DNA of 64,000 nt from Streptacidiphilus rugosus AM-16 (GTDB lineage Bacteria; Actinomycetota; Actinomycetes; Streptomycetales; Streptomycetaceae), in the NCBI RefSeq assembly GCF_000744655.1, contig NZ_JQMJ01000004.1, forward strand, positions 806,001 to 870,000. Direction: 5' to 3'. The translations under genes were made by a program, and so were the position numbers. The notes beneath the pieces are model-generated. The model ran no database searches. It was not told where the DNA came from and saw only the letters and a list, made by a program, of their open reading frames with translations. This document shows, in pieces, positions 8,525-16,356 of this stretch (position 1 is its first letter; each line of letters opens with the position of its first letter).

Positions 8525-8920
8525 ATGACCATCCAGTGGCACCTGACCACCGGCCCGCACGTCGACGTCCTGCAGATCAGCGGCTACCTCGGCGACGACG
8601 CCGTCACCCGCTTCAACGGCGCGATCGGATGGGCCTTCGCCCGCGGCGAGCAGACCCTGCTCCTGGACTGCACCCGCCTCAAGGGCTGGTCCCCCGCAGG
8701 GCGGGACGCCATCACCACCGCCGCCCAGAGCCTGGCCCGCCAACAGCGCGCCCTGGAACTGATCACACCACCCACCTCCGTCGAGGGCATCCGAGCCCAC
8801 ACCGACCTCGACGCCGCCCTCGCCCACCACCAGGCCACGGCCGGAGAGCAGACCCCCGACCGCGAGCAGACCCCCGACGCCTGGCACAGCACCCGCTGGG
8901 ACACCGACACCGCCCCGTGA
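8525..8920 (+). CDS. STAS-domain protein (anti-anti-sigma type)
   Basis: 131 residues. The first 95 fit a STAS fold: strand DVLQISGYLGDDAVTRF, strand TLLLDCTRLKGWSPAGRDAI, then alternating helix and strand. Where RsbV/SpoIIAA have a phosphorylatable Ser in D-x-S-G, this protein reads KGWSPAGRD, so a Ser is near but the motif is altered. The C-terminal 35 residues include a perfect repeat of GEQTPDREQTPD type. It probably partners the HATPase at 7830. Confidence 0.75.
   Translation: MTIQWHLTTGPHVDVLQISGYLGDDAVTRFNGAIGWAFARGEQTLLLDCTRLKGWSPAGRDAITTAAQSLARQQRALELITPPTSVEGIRAHTDLDAALAHHQATAGEQTPDREQTPDAWHSTRWDTDTAP
8846..8878 (+). repeat. Two perfect 15-base direct repeats inside the STAS gene
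   Basis: GAGCAGACCCCCGAC occurs at 8846-8860 and again at 8864-8878, an 18-base period that keeps frame and encodes a duplicated EQTPD in the C-terminal tail. Such repeats can expand or contract by slippage without breaking the protein. Confidence 0.7.
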
Positions 8921-9078
8921 CCACCCCACCACCCCCACACTCGCCAGGACAGCCCCGCGACCTGCGCCGGACCGGCCGCTGCCCGGCCTGCGGTGCTGCA
9001 GACGGCCACCGCTGCACCGGGACGCCCGACCTTCGGCGGGCCGACCGGCCCAGGACTTTGTCCGGCCCGGGTGCCTAG
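8917..9078 (+). CDS. Very small putative zinc-ribbon protein (53 aa)
   Basis: GTG at 8917 overlaps the STAS stop (GTGA). The 53-residue product has a Pro-rich start and a CPACGAADGHRC motif that could hold half of a zinc site. The coupling and cysteine spacing suggest a real gene, but length and low complexity leave doubt. Similar tiny C-x-x-C proteins occur at 10073 and 60700. Confidence 0.4.
   Translation: MTTPPPPHSPGQPRDLRRTGRCPACGAADGHRCTGTPDLRRADRPRTLSGPGA
9049..9075 (+). promoter_or_regulatory. Candidate promoter with GGAC-TTT-GTCC dyad
   Basis: A short dyad GGACTTTGTCC sits about 155 bases upstream of the 9215 gene and is followed by GTGCCTAGCGT, which could serve as a -10 region. 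The core resembles part of DevR/DosR-type boxes (GGGACTTTnGTCCC) but is one base short, so the assignment is tentative. GTGCCTAG recurs at 11529-11536. Confidence 0.3.
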
Positions 9079-9214
9079 CGTGGTTGCAGCAGGCCCGCAT
9101 TTTGGGCTTCACCCGCTGGTGTGGGAAACACTGAGTGGCCACGGCGCACTACCCGGTAGGCGGTCAATGGTCCCGCCAGCATCCAGGCGCCAGACGCCCG
9201 AGGAGGGCAGTCGC

Positions 9215-9547
9215 ATGACCGTCACCGCGAATTCTGCCGTCGCGTTCTCCCGTCGGCCCTCAACCGGACTCGCACCCATCGTCTGGGTCGGTATGGCCGT
9301 CACCGCGATGGGCGTGGCTCACGCGGCTGAGGGAGCTGTCCAGATCGCCCGGGAAATCTGGGGAACCAGCCCGAACGGCAAGAGCGCGGCCTCCGACACG
9401 GCGGCTCCTGGTTCCGCCACTAGGGCATCACACGAGATGGCCGGGTTCTTCCTCATCGCGGGATCGGCCTATGCCGCGAAGCTCCTTCACCAAGCGTTGG
9501 CAGATGTCGCGGATGTCGTCGGCGGTATCCGCGGATCCAGGCCATAG
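9215..9547 (+). CDS. Hypothetical membrane protein (110 aa)
   Basis: ATG at 9215 after AGGAGGG. It has two probable membrane helices, residues about 20-40 (GLAPIVWVGMAVTAMGVAHA) and 73-90 (MAGFFLIAGSAYAAKLLHQA), separated by a Gly/Ser/Ala-rich loop. No family is recognised. It has its own candidate promoter and is followed by a hairpin at 9574, so it may be a single-gene unit. Confidence 0.6.
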   Translation: MTVTANSAVAFSRRPSTGLAPIVWVGMAVTAMGVAHAAEGAVQIAREIWGTSPNGKSAASDTAAPGSATRASHEMAGFFLIAGSAYAAKLLHQALADVADVVGGIRGSRP

Positions 9548-9573
9548 CCTGGCGTTCCGTACGCTGAGGCGTC

Positions 9574-9589
9574 GGCAGGTCAGCCTGCC
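9574..9589 (+). terminator. Candidate hairpin terminator
   Basis: GGCAGG-TCAG-CCTGCC forms a perfect 6-base stem with a 4-base loop, 27 bases after the 9547 stop. There is no U-tract, as is common in streptomycetes. Confidence 0.45.
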
Positions 9590-9735
9590 AACGGTGTTGA
9601 CGCGCCGTTGGCCGTGGGTTCCGCCTGGGTGAAGGGACACCGGCCGCCACCCACACCCACCCGGTTGAAGCGATCGCGATCTCGGCAGCCTGGCGCGTCG
9701 CGTCGCGCCGACTCGCTGCGCTCTGCCTACAGTGC

Positions 9736-10026
9736 ATGCAGGAGCCACCGCTGAACGTGCAGGGAGTCCGGACGATGCCGGTTGGATCCTTCGATGTGCT
9801 CGTCCGGGCGATCGGCGGGCGTGTTGCCCGGGTTGTGCTGGCCGTGGATCCGTGCGGCGGACAGGCCCAGGCCCGCCGCAATGCCGGTGGTGCGGCGGCT
9901 GCGGCCAGCGCACAACGGCGCGAGCGCGAAGCGGCGGACCAAACGGCGCTGCCGCTGCGCGTCGGCCCGACCGCGGTGCCCCCGGCGGCCGGTCCATCAG
10001 GGACGAGGGACGGCGGGGGGTGGTAG
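9736..10026 (+). CDS. Hypothetical protein (96 aa)
   Basis: ATG at 9736. The first 60 residues read as a plausible helical protein (SFDVLVRAIGGRVARVVLAV, then an Ala/Arg/Glu-rich helix); the C-terminus is Pro/Gly-rich. The ribosome site is weak (GCAGGAG lies inside the frame), and no homologue is recognised. It could be a genuine small actinobacterial protein or a chance open frame; the neighbouring 9548-9735 shows nothing else. Confidence 0.35.
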   Translation: MQEPPLNVQGVRTMPVGSFDVLVRAIGGRVARVVLAVDPCGGQAQARRNAGGAAAAASAQRREREAADQTALPLRVGPTAVPPAAGPSGTRDGGGW

Positions 10027-10072
10027 CCGCCGGAGCGGGAAGCCACCCGGCGGCAGGGAGCAGGAGGCGGTG

Positions 10073-10296
10073 GTGAGTCGCTACCAGCTGCGGGCCGAGC
10101 GCCGTCCCGCCGCGCTGGGCGGGTGGACCGAAACCTGGCATGTCGTTCGCCGCGGCAGTCTGCTGGGGCTGTGTGGTCGGCTGCTGTCTCCGGCCGGCGA
10201 GGTGAGGCCGGTCGAGGACCTGCCTATGGTCTGCCCGCCCACAGCTGCCAGGATTGCTGGACCGCGTACCGCAGCCTGTCAGCGCCGGCCGCATGA
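10073..10296 (+). pseudogene. Frameshifted small C-x-x-C protein (W-H-V-V-R-R-G family)
   Basis: Starts at GTG 10073 after GGAGCAGGAGG. The frame reads RYQLRAERR, then TWHVVRRGSLLGLCGRLLSP, then DLPMVCPP near 10235. From there the expected ending (SCQDCWTAYRSLSAPAA and a TGA at 10294) is found only in the next frame. One missing base in the CCC run near 10237-10241 restores a single protein of about 74 residues with L-C-G-R and C-x-x-C-W motifs typical of a small streptomycete protein type of unknown function. It is either a recent pseudogene or an assembly indel. Confidence 0.55.
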
Positions 10297-10430
10297 CGCG
10301 CGGAGAGCCGACCGGGGGCTCTTCCGTCGCCGGCCGAAGCATCGCCTGAACGCAGACGGTCACGCGCCCATCCTGATGCCAGGCGATCAGGGCCGGATGG
10401 CCCTGGACACGCGACAGGCGCAGGTCTGAC

Positions 10431-10898
10431 ATGCCCCACATGGATGACAGCGACCGGCAGAGCACCGGACAGCCGCGTGCGATGCGCCCCCTCGACCCCG
10501 CGGAGGCGATGGGCCTGCTCGGCAGCGTCGGTTTGGGCCGCGTGGTCTTCACCCGCGACGCCCTTCCCGCGATCCGGCCGGTCAACCACCTCGTCGAGGA
10601 CGGCGACATCATCATCCGCACTCACGACGGCGCCGCGCTGACCACCGCCACCGGAGCCGACCAGGGCGGCGTCGTGGTCGCCTACGAAGCCGACCAGATC
10701 GACCCCGACACCCACACCGGCTGGAGCGTCATCGTCACCGGCTACGCCCACCGGGTCACCGACCCCGCCGAGAACGAGCGCTACCGCACGCTGCTGCGCC
10801 CCTGGGTCGACCGGGCGACAGACTGCGCCGTCCGCATCCACCCGGAACTGATCACCGGCTTCCAGCTCACCGGGACCCCGCCCTTCCCCACCGCCTGA
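10431..10898 (+). CDS. PPOX-fold flavoprotein (second copy)
   Basis: A 155-residue split-barrel protein. Seen: LDPAEAMGLLGSVGLGRVVF (the family entry with a conserved G-R-V-x-F), then ALPAIRPVNHLVEDGDIIIR, and a C-terminal IHPELITGFQL. The R-P-V-N-x-x-x-x-D-G-D segment is typical of actinobacterial PPOX proteins that bind FMN or F420 or degrade haem. It is a paralogue of the 7169 protein, and the two share the I-x-P-x-L-I-T-G ending. Transcribed alone, with no gene closer than 130 bases. Confidence 0.82.
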   Translation: MPHMDDSDRQSTGQPRAMRPLDPAEAMGLLGSVGLGRVVFTRDALPAIRPVNHLVEDGDIIIRTHDGAALTTATGADQGGVVVAYEADQIDPDTHTGWSVIVTGYAHRVTDPAENERYRTLLRPWVDRATDCAVRIHPELITGFQLTGTPPFPTA

Positions 10899-11071
10899 AT
10901 GCGCCCGCGCGGCGGGTGACGCGGAGTCCGCTGCCCGGCTGGCTCCGCTGCCCTGGGCTTTCGGGTGTGGGTGACCCGTCGACGCGAACGGAGTGCTCCG
11001 GCGTGCGGGGTGGTGCCCGGGGCGGTCTTCTGAGAGGGGCCGACAGGGCTCCTTGAAGGGAGATTCAGAAC

Positions 11072-11374
11072 ATGGCTGTTGTGATGACGATGCGCTGGGA
11101 CGGTGTCACACCCGCGCAGTACGACCAGGTGCGTGACCTGGTCCGTTGTGAGCAGGACACGCCGGATGGTGCGCTCCTGCACGTCTGCTCTTTCGAGGGC
11201 GGTGCCTTGCACGTGACCGATGTGTGGGGCTCGCAGGAGGACTTCGAGCGGTTCTTCGCCGACCGGCTCGCCGCCGCGATCAAGGAGGCCGGTATCGAGG
11301 GCGAGCCGCAGACCGGCTTCCGGCCCCTGCACCGCCGCTTCATCGCCCCGGGCGTCACCGGCGCCGCAAGCTGA
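11072..11374 (+). CDS. Dimeric alpha/beta-barrel hypothetical protein (100 aa)
   Basis: ATG at 11072 after AAGGGAG. The sequence pattern (MAVVMTMRWDGVTPAQYDQV, then GGALHVTDVWGSQEDFERFF) is that of the ferredoxin-like dimeric barrel superfamily, which includes antibiotic-biosynthesis monooxygenases and stress proteins. No catalytic residue set is recognisable, so it is best called a hypothetical barrel protein. A strong hairpin at 11414 ends the unit. Confidence 0.7.
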   Translation: MAVVMTMRWDGVTPAQYDQVRDLVRCEQDTPDGALLHVCSFEGGALHVTDVWGSQEDFERFFADRLAAAIKEAGIEGEPQTGFRPLHRRFIAPGVTGAAS

Positions 11375-11413
11375 GCTGAAGGGCGGGTGGCCATGGCCCC
11401 CGCGCGTGGCTTC

Positions 11414-11443
11414 CTGCTGCCGTGACCGGGGCCGGTCACGGCA
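11414..11443 (+). terminator. Strong hairpin terminator
   Basis: CTGCCGTGACCG and CGGTCACGGCAG form a perfect 12-base stem with a GGGC loop, extendable by one G-C pair, 40 bases after the 11374 stop. It is followed by a G-rich rather than U-rich stretch. Confidence 0.8.
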
Positions 11444-11639
11444 GCGGGGGTTGCCGGCTGCTCTTGGCGCGGGGCCTCGACTGGCGGGGTGTGCCGGAGT
11501 CTGCCCGGGGCGCGGGCATGCCGGGTCGTGCCTAGACTCGGGAGCGGGGCACGGGAATCACGGGTGTGCCCTCGTCGTCCGCAGTTGGTGCGGGCGGGCC
11601 CGCCCGGACGCCTCGGGCCTCTCGAGGGAGGTCACCGTC

Positions 11640-12038
11640 ATAGTCACGGCCGTCCCGAATCGCGGGGACATCGAAGCCGACATCAAGGAGACGCTGGGCC
11701 TGGTCCCGCACTTCTTCCAGCGGATCCCCACCGAGCTTCTGGGCCCGGAGTGGGAGATCTTCAAGCGGATTGAGCTCGGCGAGACGCTCATCCCGAACAA
11801 GTACAAGGAACTCATCGGGGTGGGGCTGCACGCGGAGACCAAGTGCCACTACTGCAGTCTCTTCCACACCGAGGCCGCCAAGCTGTTCGGTGCCACCGAG
11901 GAGGAGATCCAGGAAGCCGTGCACTACGCCAAGGCCAGCCTGGGCTGGAGCGCCTACATCAACGGCATGCAGGAGGACTACGACCAGTTCAAGGCCGAGC
12001 TCGGCCAGGTCGTGGACTACGTGAAGTCGAAGGGCTGA
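11640..12038 (+). CDS. Carboxymuconolactone decarboxylase (AhpD-like) family protein, unusual start
   Basis: About 132 residues of the AhpD/CMD fold. The thiol motif is present but altered: HAETKCHYCSLFHTEAA gives C-x-x-C followed by x-x-x-H, as in AhpD-type peroxidase partners. The N-terminal part (ADIKETLGLVPHFFQRIP) and C-terminal part (EEIQEAVHYAKASLGWSAYI) fit the family. No ATG, GTG or TTG occurs in frame close to the conserved N-terminus. The only well-placed codon is ATA at 11640, 8 bases after AGGGAGG, so either a rare start is used or the start codon is mutated. A short gene follows at 12044. Confidence 0.75.
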   Translation: MVTAVPNRGDIEADIKETLGLVPHFFQRIPTELLGPEWEIFKRIELGETLIPNKYKELIGVGLHAETKCHYCSLFHTEAAKLFGATEEEIQEAVHYAKASLGWSAYINGMQEDYDQFKAELGQVVDYVKSKG

Positions 12039-12043
12039 AACCG

Positions 12044-12235
12044 ATGGAACTGGAACGGCTGCGCCCCACCGTGCTGCGCGGCACGTTCCACGCCTACGAG
12101 CTGGCGGCACTGGTCGCGGCCGCCCGGTACGTGGTGACCACCGCCCCCGCGGACGTCCCCGCCGAGTCACTCGACCAGCTCCGCCAGCTCCTTGACGACT
12201 ACGACCAGCAACTGCGCCAACTGGGACCGCCATGA
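12044..12235 (+). CDS. Small hypothetical protein (63 aa)
   Basis: ATG at 12044, only 5 bases after the AhpD-like stop, and its own stop overlaps the next ATG (ATGA), so it is operonic. The product is helical and charged (GTFHAYELAALVAAARYVV, SLDQLRQLLDDYDQQLRQL), suggesting a small helical-bundle or adaptor protein. I do not recognise the family. Confidence 0.6.
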   Translation: MELERLRPTVLRGTFHAYELAALVAAARYVVTTAPADVPAESLDQLRQLLDDYDQQLRQLGPP

Positions 12236-12381
12236 TCCTGATCGGCTTGCTGACCCGCTTGCTGCGCACCGTGTCCGGGCTGCTCGCGCCGGCCCAAGGC
12301 CGCGCCTGCCGCAACGCCGCCAGGGCCGCGGCACGGATCCGCGCGGAGCGCCGGGTCCGCCAGCGGACAGCACAGTGGTGA
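12232..12381 (+). CDS. Very small basic protein (49 aa)
   Basis: ATG at 12232 overlaps the preceding stop (ATGA). The product has a hydrophobic N-terminus (MILIGLLTRLLRTVSGLLAP) and a strongly basic Arg/Ala-rich C-terminus, so it may be a membrane-attached amphipathic peptide. Support is only positional coupling; it is too short for confident prediction. Confidence 0.4.
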   Translation: MILIGLLTRLLRTVSGLLAPAQGRACRNAARAAARIRAERRVRQRTAQW

Positions 12382-12588
12382 GGCCTGTCGCGGCGCGGCC
12401 CAGCGTCTGAGAACCTCCACGACCTGGGTATGACCTGGATCGTTGTGCCGTCAATCGGTCAGCGGTGTCTGACGTCCGGCGCTCGGGCCGGGTGCGACCT
12501 GGCCGTCCGCTTCGCTTCGCTCTCGATGGCCTGATCTGACAGATCCTGGTCATTGCAGCCATGTCCCGCCGGGCGGAATGATCAGGGC

Positions 12589-13563
12589 ATGCCCCAACCG
12601 CACCGCGTCGTGATCGTTGCCTTCCCTGGCATCGAGCTGCTGGACGCCACCGGACCGGCCGAGGTGTTCTCCGTCGCCTCCCGGGTCGCCGGAGACGGCA
12701 GGCCCGGCTACCTCGTGCGGATCGCGACGGCCGACGGCGGCCCGGTGACCACCTCCAGCAGCGTGCGGCTCATGGCCGACCTGGCCCGCGACGACGTGAC
12801 CGGCCCGATCGACACCCTGCTGGTGGCGGGGGCGATCAAGCTCGTCGACGACGGCGTGGAGCCGGTGATCGACCACGAGGTCACCGCCTGGCTGCGCCGC
12901 GCGGCGCCCCAGGCCCGGCGGATCGGATCGATCTGCGCGGGGGCGCACCTGCTGGCCGCCGCCGGGCTGCTGGAGGGCCGGCCAGCCACCACGCACTGGC
13001 TCACCGCGGCCAGGCTGGCCGCCGACCACCCAAGCGTCCGGGTCGATTCCGATCCGATTTTCATCCGGGACGGGCGGGTGTGGACCTGCGCCGGCGTCAC
13101 CTCGGGGATGGACATGGCACTGGCCATGGTCGCCGAGGACCACGGTCAGGATCTCGCGCTCGCGACGGCCCGGATGATGGTGATGTACGTCAAACGCTCC
13201 GGCGGGCAGAGCCAGTTCAGCGTGCCGCTGTCCGTCCAGGGATCCGAGGACGACCGGATCGACGAGCTGCGCAGGTGGATCGCCGAACATCTCACCGCAG
13301 ACCTTTCCCTCGAAGCCCTCGCGGCCCGTACGCACCTGAGCGTGCGCCACTTCACCCGGCTGTTCCACCAGCGCACCTCCACGACACCGGCCGCCTACGT
13401 GGAGGCGGCCAGGCTGGAGGCCGCCCGGCGACTGCTCGAGGACAGCGACCGCAGTCTGCCCGAGGTCGCCGCCGCCAGTGGCCTGGGCTCCGTGGAGACG
13501 CTGCACCGCGTCTTCCGGCGACGGCTGGGCACCACCCCGGCCGAGTACCGCCGCCGCTTCTGA
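12589..13563 (+). CDS. GlxA-type AraC-family regulator (DJ-1/PfpI + HTH)
   Basis: 324 residues. Residues about 5-190 form a DJ-1/PfpI-like domain (VVIVAFPGIELLDATGPAEV, then RIGSICAGAHLLAAAGLLEG, the nucleophile-elbow region with a Cys). Residues about 220-320 form an AraC double helix-turn-helix (LSLEALAARTHLSVRHFTRL and LPEVAAASGLGSVETLHRVF, ending T-P-A-E-Y-R-R-R-F). This class usually represses or activates a nearby detoxification gene in response to a small molecule. The adjacent metallo-hydrolase at 13670 is the obvious candidate target. ATG 12589 is chosen as the first Met of the conserved fold. Confidence 0.88.
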   Translation: MPQPHRVVIVAFPGIELLDATGPAEVFSVASRVAGDGRPGYLVRIATADGGPVTTSSSVRLMADLARDDVTGPIDTLLVAGAIKLVDDGVEPVIDHEVTAWLRRAAPQARRIGSICAGAHLLAAAGLLEGRPATTHWLTAARLAADHPSVRVDSDPIFIRDGRVWTCAGVTSGMDMALAMVAEDHGQDLALATARMMVMYVKRSGGQSQFSVPLSVQGSEDDRIDELRRWIAEHLTADLSLEALAARTHLSVRHFTRLFHQRTSTTPAAYVEAARLEAARRLLEDSDRSLPEVAAASGLGSVETLHRVFRRRLGTTPAEYRRRF

Positions 13564-13669
13564 ACCACCCCACCCGCACCACTCACCGGCCGACGCGCGC
13601 ACTGCTGCACCGGCCGAGTCTCGCTGTGCCCGCACGCGCAGCATGGCCAGCACCCCTCGAAGGAGAACC

Positions 13670-14416
13670 ATGTCCCGCACGAAGGTCGTCCCGATCCCAG
13701 TCATGGGCCGACGCAACGTCAACGCCTATCTGCTGCTCGGCCGACGGCCGGTCATCGTCGACGCCGGAATCCCCGGCAGCGGCCAGAAGATCATCGAACG
13801 GATCACCGCCCACGGCATCGACCCCACCGACGTCTCGCTGATCGTCATCACCCACGGCCACATCGACCACTTCGGCTCCGCCGCCGAACTGCACCGGCTC
13901 ACCGGCGCGCCCATCGCCGGCCACGTCGCCGACCTCGGGCCGTACCGCTCCGGCCAGGTCCGCGAACCGTACCTGCCCACCGGCCCGATGGGCCGCCTCA
14001 TGGCCCGCAACCGCAAGCTCCACGTCCGGGCCGAACCCTTTGAACCGGCCGTGCTGATCCGCGGCGAGACGAGCCTGGAGGACTACGGGCTCGCGGCTCG
14101 CATCATGCCCACCCCGGGCCATACCGCCGGATCGGTCTCGGTCCTCACCGACGCCGGCGACCTCGTCGCCGGCGACCTGATCGCCGGCTCCTTCATGGGC
14201 CTGATCCCCGGCAAGCCCGCCAACCCGCCCTTCCACGACGACCCCCGGCAGAACCTCGCCAGCCTCCGCGAGATGCTCGCCCTCAACCCCACTACCCTGC
14301 ACGTCGGCCACGGCACCCCGCTCGACCCCGACCGGGTACGGCAGTGGGCCGACCGGGAACACGACCGCCTCGCACGACTCGAAGCCACCGGACGCCTCAC
14401 CACGCGTAGCGAGTGA
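13670..14416 (+). CDS. MBL-fold metallo-hydrolase
   Basis: 248 residues of the metallo-beta-lactamase superfamily. Metal ligands are visible: THGHIDHFGS (H-x-H-x-D-H), H in PTPGHTAGS, D in LVAGDLIAG and H in HVGHGTPLD. This is the binuclear zinc site of glyoxalase II/hydrolase-like enzymes; the substrate cannot be told. ATG 13670 follows AAGGAGAACC. Located 106 bases downstream of the GlxA-type regulator on the same strand. Confidence 0.88.
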   Translation: MSRTKVVPIPVMGRRNVNAYLLLGRRPVIVDAGIPGSGQKIIERITAHGIDPTDVSLIVITHGHIDHFGSAAELHRLTGAPIAGHVADLGPYRSGQVREPYLPTGPMGRLMARNRKLHVRAEPFEPAVLIRGETSLEDYGLAARIMPTPGHTAGSVSVLTDAGDLVAGDLIAGSFMGLIPGKPANPPFHDDPRQNLASLREMLALNPTTLHVGHGTPLDPDRVRQWADREHDRLARLEATGRLTTRSE

Positions 14417-14621
14417 CGAGCCATTCCGCGGGTGCCTGACGCTGTGACAGCCCCTCGGCGGCGGCCAGGAACAGTGCATCACCGCGGGTCGTGCCCGCCG
14501 AACCGCTCTCGAAACGAGCCACCCGGCGCTGGCGGACTGATTTCGCGCTGCTCTGACCTCGTTTCACTCCGAAGGGTCTTCCAGCGAGTGGGGGCGCAGG
14601 ATCTATGGTCTCGTCTCGACT

Positions 14622-14999
14622 ATGCCGAAGATCTCCAAACTCACCGCATCCAAGGTGCAGCAGTTCGGTCCGGTGACCGACCGGCGCGAGGACATGGAGG
14701 GTTATACGGTCGAGTTCGTGTCCTTCGCGGCGGACGCCGACCTCGACGGTCCTCTCAAGGCTCTGCCTGGGGGTCAGTGCCCCTGCCCTCACTGGGGCTA
14801 CGTCTTTGCCGGACATGTGCGCTTCGTCTTCGACGACCACGAGGAGGTCTACGAAGAAGGTGATGCGTTCTACACCCCGCCCGGTCACCGGCCCTACGTC
14901 GACGTCGGCACCGAACTTCTGCAATTCAGTCCAACCGAACAGCTCGCCGAACTTGAGCGGGCCATCGCGGAGTGGATGAGCCAGCAGCAAGGCGGTTGA
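14622..14999 (+). CDS. Cupin-domain protein
   Basis: A 125-residue single-domain cupin. The two cupin motifs can be traced as HWGYVFAGHVRFVFDDHEEV and EEGDAFYTPPGHRPYVDVG; the metal-site His residues are partly present (H in both motifs), so metal binding is possible but not certain. Likely a small-molecule-binding or isomerase-like protein of unknown role. The upstream spacer 14417-14621 holds no convincing gene. Confidence 0.75.
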   Translation: MPKISKLTASKVQQFGPVTDRREDMEGYTVEFVSFAADADLDGPLKALPGGQCPCPHWGYVFAGHVRFVFDDHEEVYEEGDAFYTPPGHRPYVDVGTELLQFSPTEQLAELERAIAEWMSQQQGG

Positions 15000-15029
15000 G
15001 TGGCTGAGTGGCTGAGCAAAACCAGCTGA

Positions 15030-15250
15030 GTGCCCGCCGAGATCCTCATCGGCTACGCCCGGGTGTCCACCGGCGGGCACAAGCTCGACCGCCAGATCGA
15101 CGCCCTCACTGCCGCCGGCTGCCGGCGCATCTTCGTCGACAAGAAGTCCGGCAAAGACGACCTGCGCCCGGAGCTCAAGGCGTGCCACGACTTCCTGCAG
15201 CCCGGCGACACCTTGGTGGTCCCGTCGCTGGACCGCTACGGCCGCTCGCC
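15030..15250 (+). pseudogene. Serine recombinase (resolvase) N-terminal fragment
   Basis: GTG 15030 opens a clear resolvase/invertase catalytic domain: IGYARVSTGGHKLDRQID with the nucleophilic Ser, then TLVVPSLDRYGRS with the conserved D-R-x-x-R region. At that point (about 15245) similarity stops abruptly, and the frame continues as antisense of the LuxR gene ending at 15264. The DNA-binding half is missing. A remnant of a mobile element whose other part was lost at the junction. Confidence 0.8.
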
Positions 15251-15263
15251 GACTGCTCTCTGC

Positions 15264-16346
15264 TCAGTCCTCCTGGCTCGGCCCGTGCGAGGAGAGGAGC
15301 GCGGCGATGAGCTCTCGTCGGCTGCGGACGCCGAATCGGGCGAAGACGGCTGTCAGATGCTCCTGGACGGTGTAGGCGGAGATGTGGAGCCGGGCGATGA
15401 TCTCCCGGGTCGAGCAGCCCTCCAGAACCAGGGAGGTCACGCGAGTCTGCGCCGGAGTGAGGCCGTGAGCGGCCAGGATGAGGGACCCGATCTCGACTGC
15501 GGGGGCAGGCTCGACGACCACGGCGATCTGGTCCCCTGCGGCGCCGCGCAGATGGGTGGCGTGCAGGCACAGCCATTGACCGTCGCTGGTCCTCAGCCGG
15601 ACGGCCCCGTGGCGGTCGCCGTCCGTACCTGGGACGGCGTCGGGTCCCGCCAGGTGCGCTGCCACGGAATACACGGGTACGGGGAGTCCCACGGTCCGGG
15701 GCCCCGGCAGCCGGGCGAGCCATTGTTCGGCGTCCGGGCTGATCGAGACGAGGGCGAGCCGCTGGTCAAGCACGATCACGCCTGGGGTGCCCGGCGTTTC
15801 GGGCCCTCGGTGGCTCAGCGCCCCCTTGACGACGGTGCGGCGCAGGCCTTCGGCCAGGTGTGGGGCTACCTGCCTCAGCGCACCGAGGTCCTGACTGGAG
15901 AAGCCGGCCTGCGCGTCGGCCCGGTGCAGGCACAGGACGCCCCAGCAGTCGTGCCCGGCGATCAGGGCAGCCCGGAGCTCGTCCCCCAGGCCCAGGCCGG
16001 CCATGATCTCCCGATAGCGGGCACTGTCGCAGCGGCGGCCCCGGGTAGCCCGGTCCAATGACGTGACGTTGTCGGGGCCTCGGGCGAGTGCGGTGAACTT
16101 GTTCACGTCGTCGCGCCCGTACTCGTTGTCCAGGAAGAGTGGACTGGCGCCGCCCAAGGGCTCCTGGGCCGTCGCCGAGGTGAACAGCAGGGTCGCCGGG
16201 TCGACAGCCGCGAAGAACACGGCTTCGACGGGGAGGATGCCCGGCAAGCGACGCAGTACCTCGCTGGTGAGCTCGGGCAGGTCCAGCCCCGCGTAGCAGG
16301 TGTCTATCAGTCGTTCGACACGTCGCTCCCGGATACCGGTGACCAT
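15264..16346 (-). CDS. LuxR-family transcriptional regulator
   Basis: 360 residues. The C-terminal 65 are a LuxR/FixJ HTH: LTPAQTRVTSLVLEGCSTRE, then ISAYTVQEHLTAVFARFGV and RRELIAALL. The N-terminal about 280 residues look like GAF/PAS-type sensing regions without a receiver Asp signature, so this is not a classical response regulator. The start is set at ATG 16346, 10 bases after the SnoaL-like gene, with which it probably forms an operon. The longer upstream frame is antisense-type low complexity. Confidence 0.85.
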   Translation of the reverse strand: MVTGIRERRVERLIDTCYAGLDLPELTSEVLRRLPGILPVEAVFFAAVDPATLLFTSATAQEPLGGASPLFLDNEYGRDDVNKFTALARGPDNVTSLDRATRGRRCDSARYREIMAGLGLGDELRAALIAGHDCWGVLCLHRADAQAGFSSQDLGALRQVAPHLAEGLRRTVVKGALSHRGPETPGTPGVIVLDQRLALVSISPDAEQWLARLPGPRTVGLPVPVYSVAAHLAGPDAVPGTDGDRHGAVRLRTSDGQWLCLHATHLRGAAGDQIAVVVEPAPAVEIGSLILAAHGLTPAQTRVTSLVLEGCSTREIIARLHISAYTVQEHLTAVFARFGVRSRRELIAALLSSHGPSQED

Positions 16347-16356
16347 GATGTCGACG

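Noticed and set aside
14400..14600. Minus-strand reading (RVARFESGSAGTTRGDALFL) suggesting a regulator fragment
   Set aside because: Too short and not matched to any family I know; its upstream part is antisense to the cupin gene.
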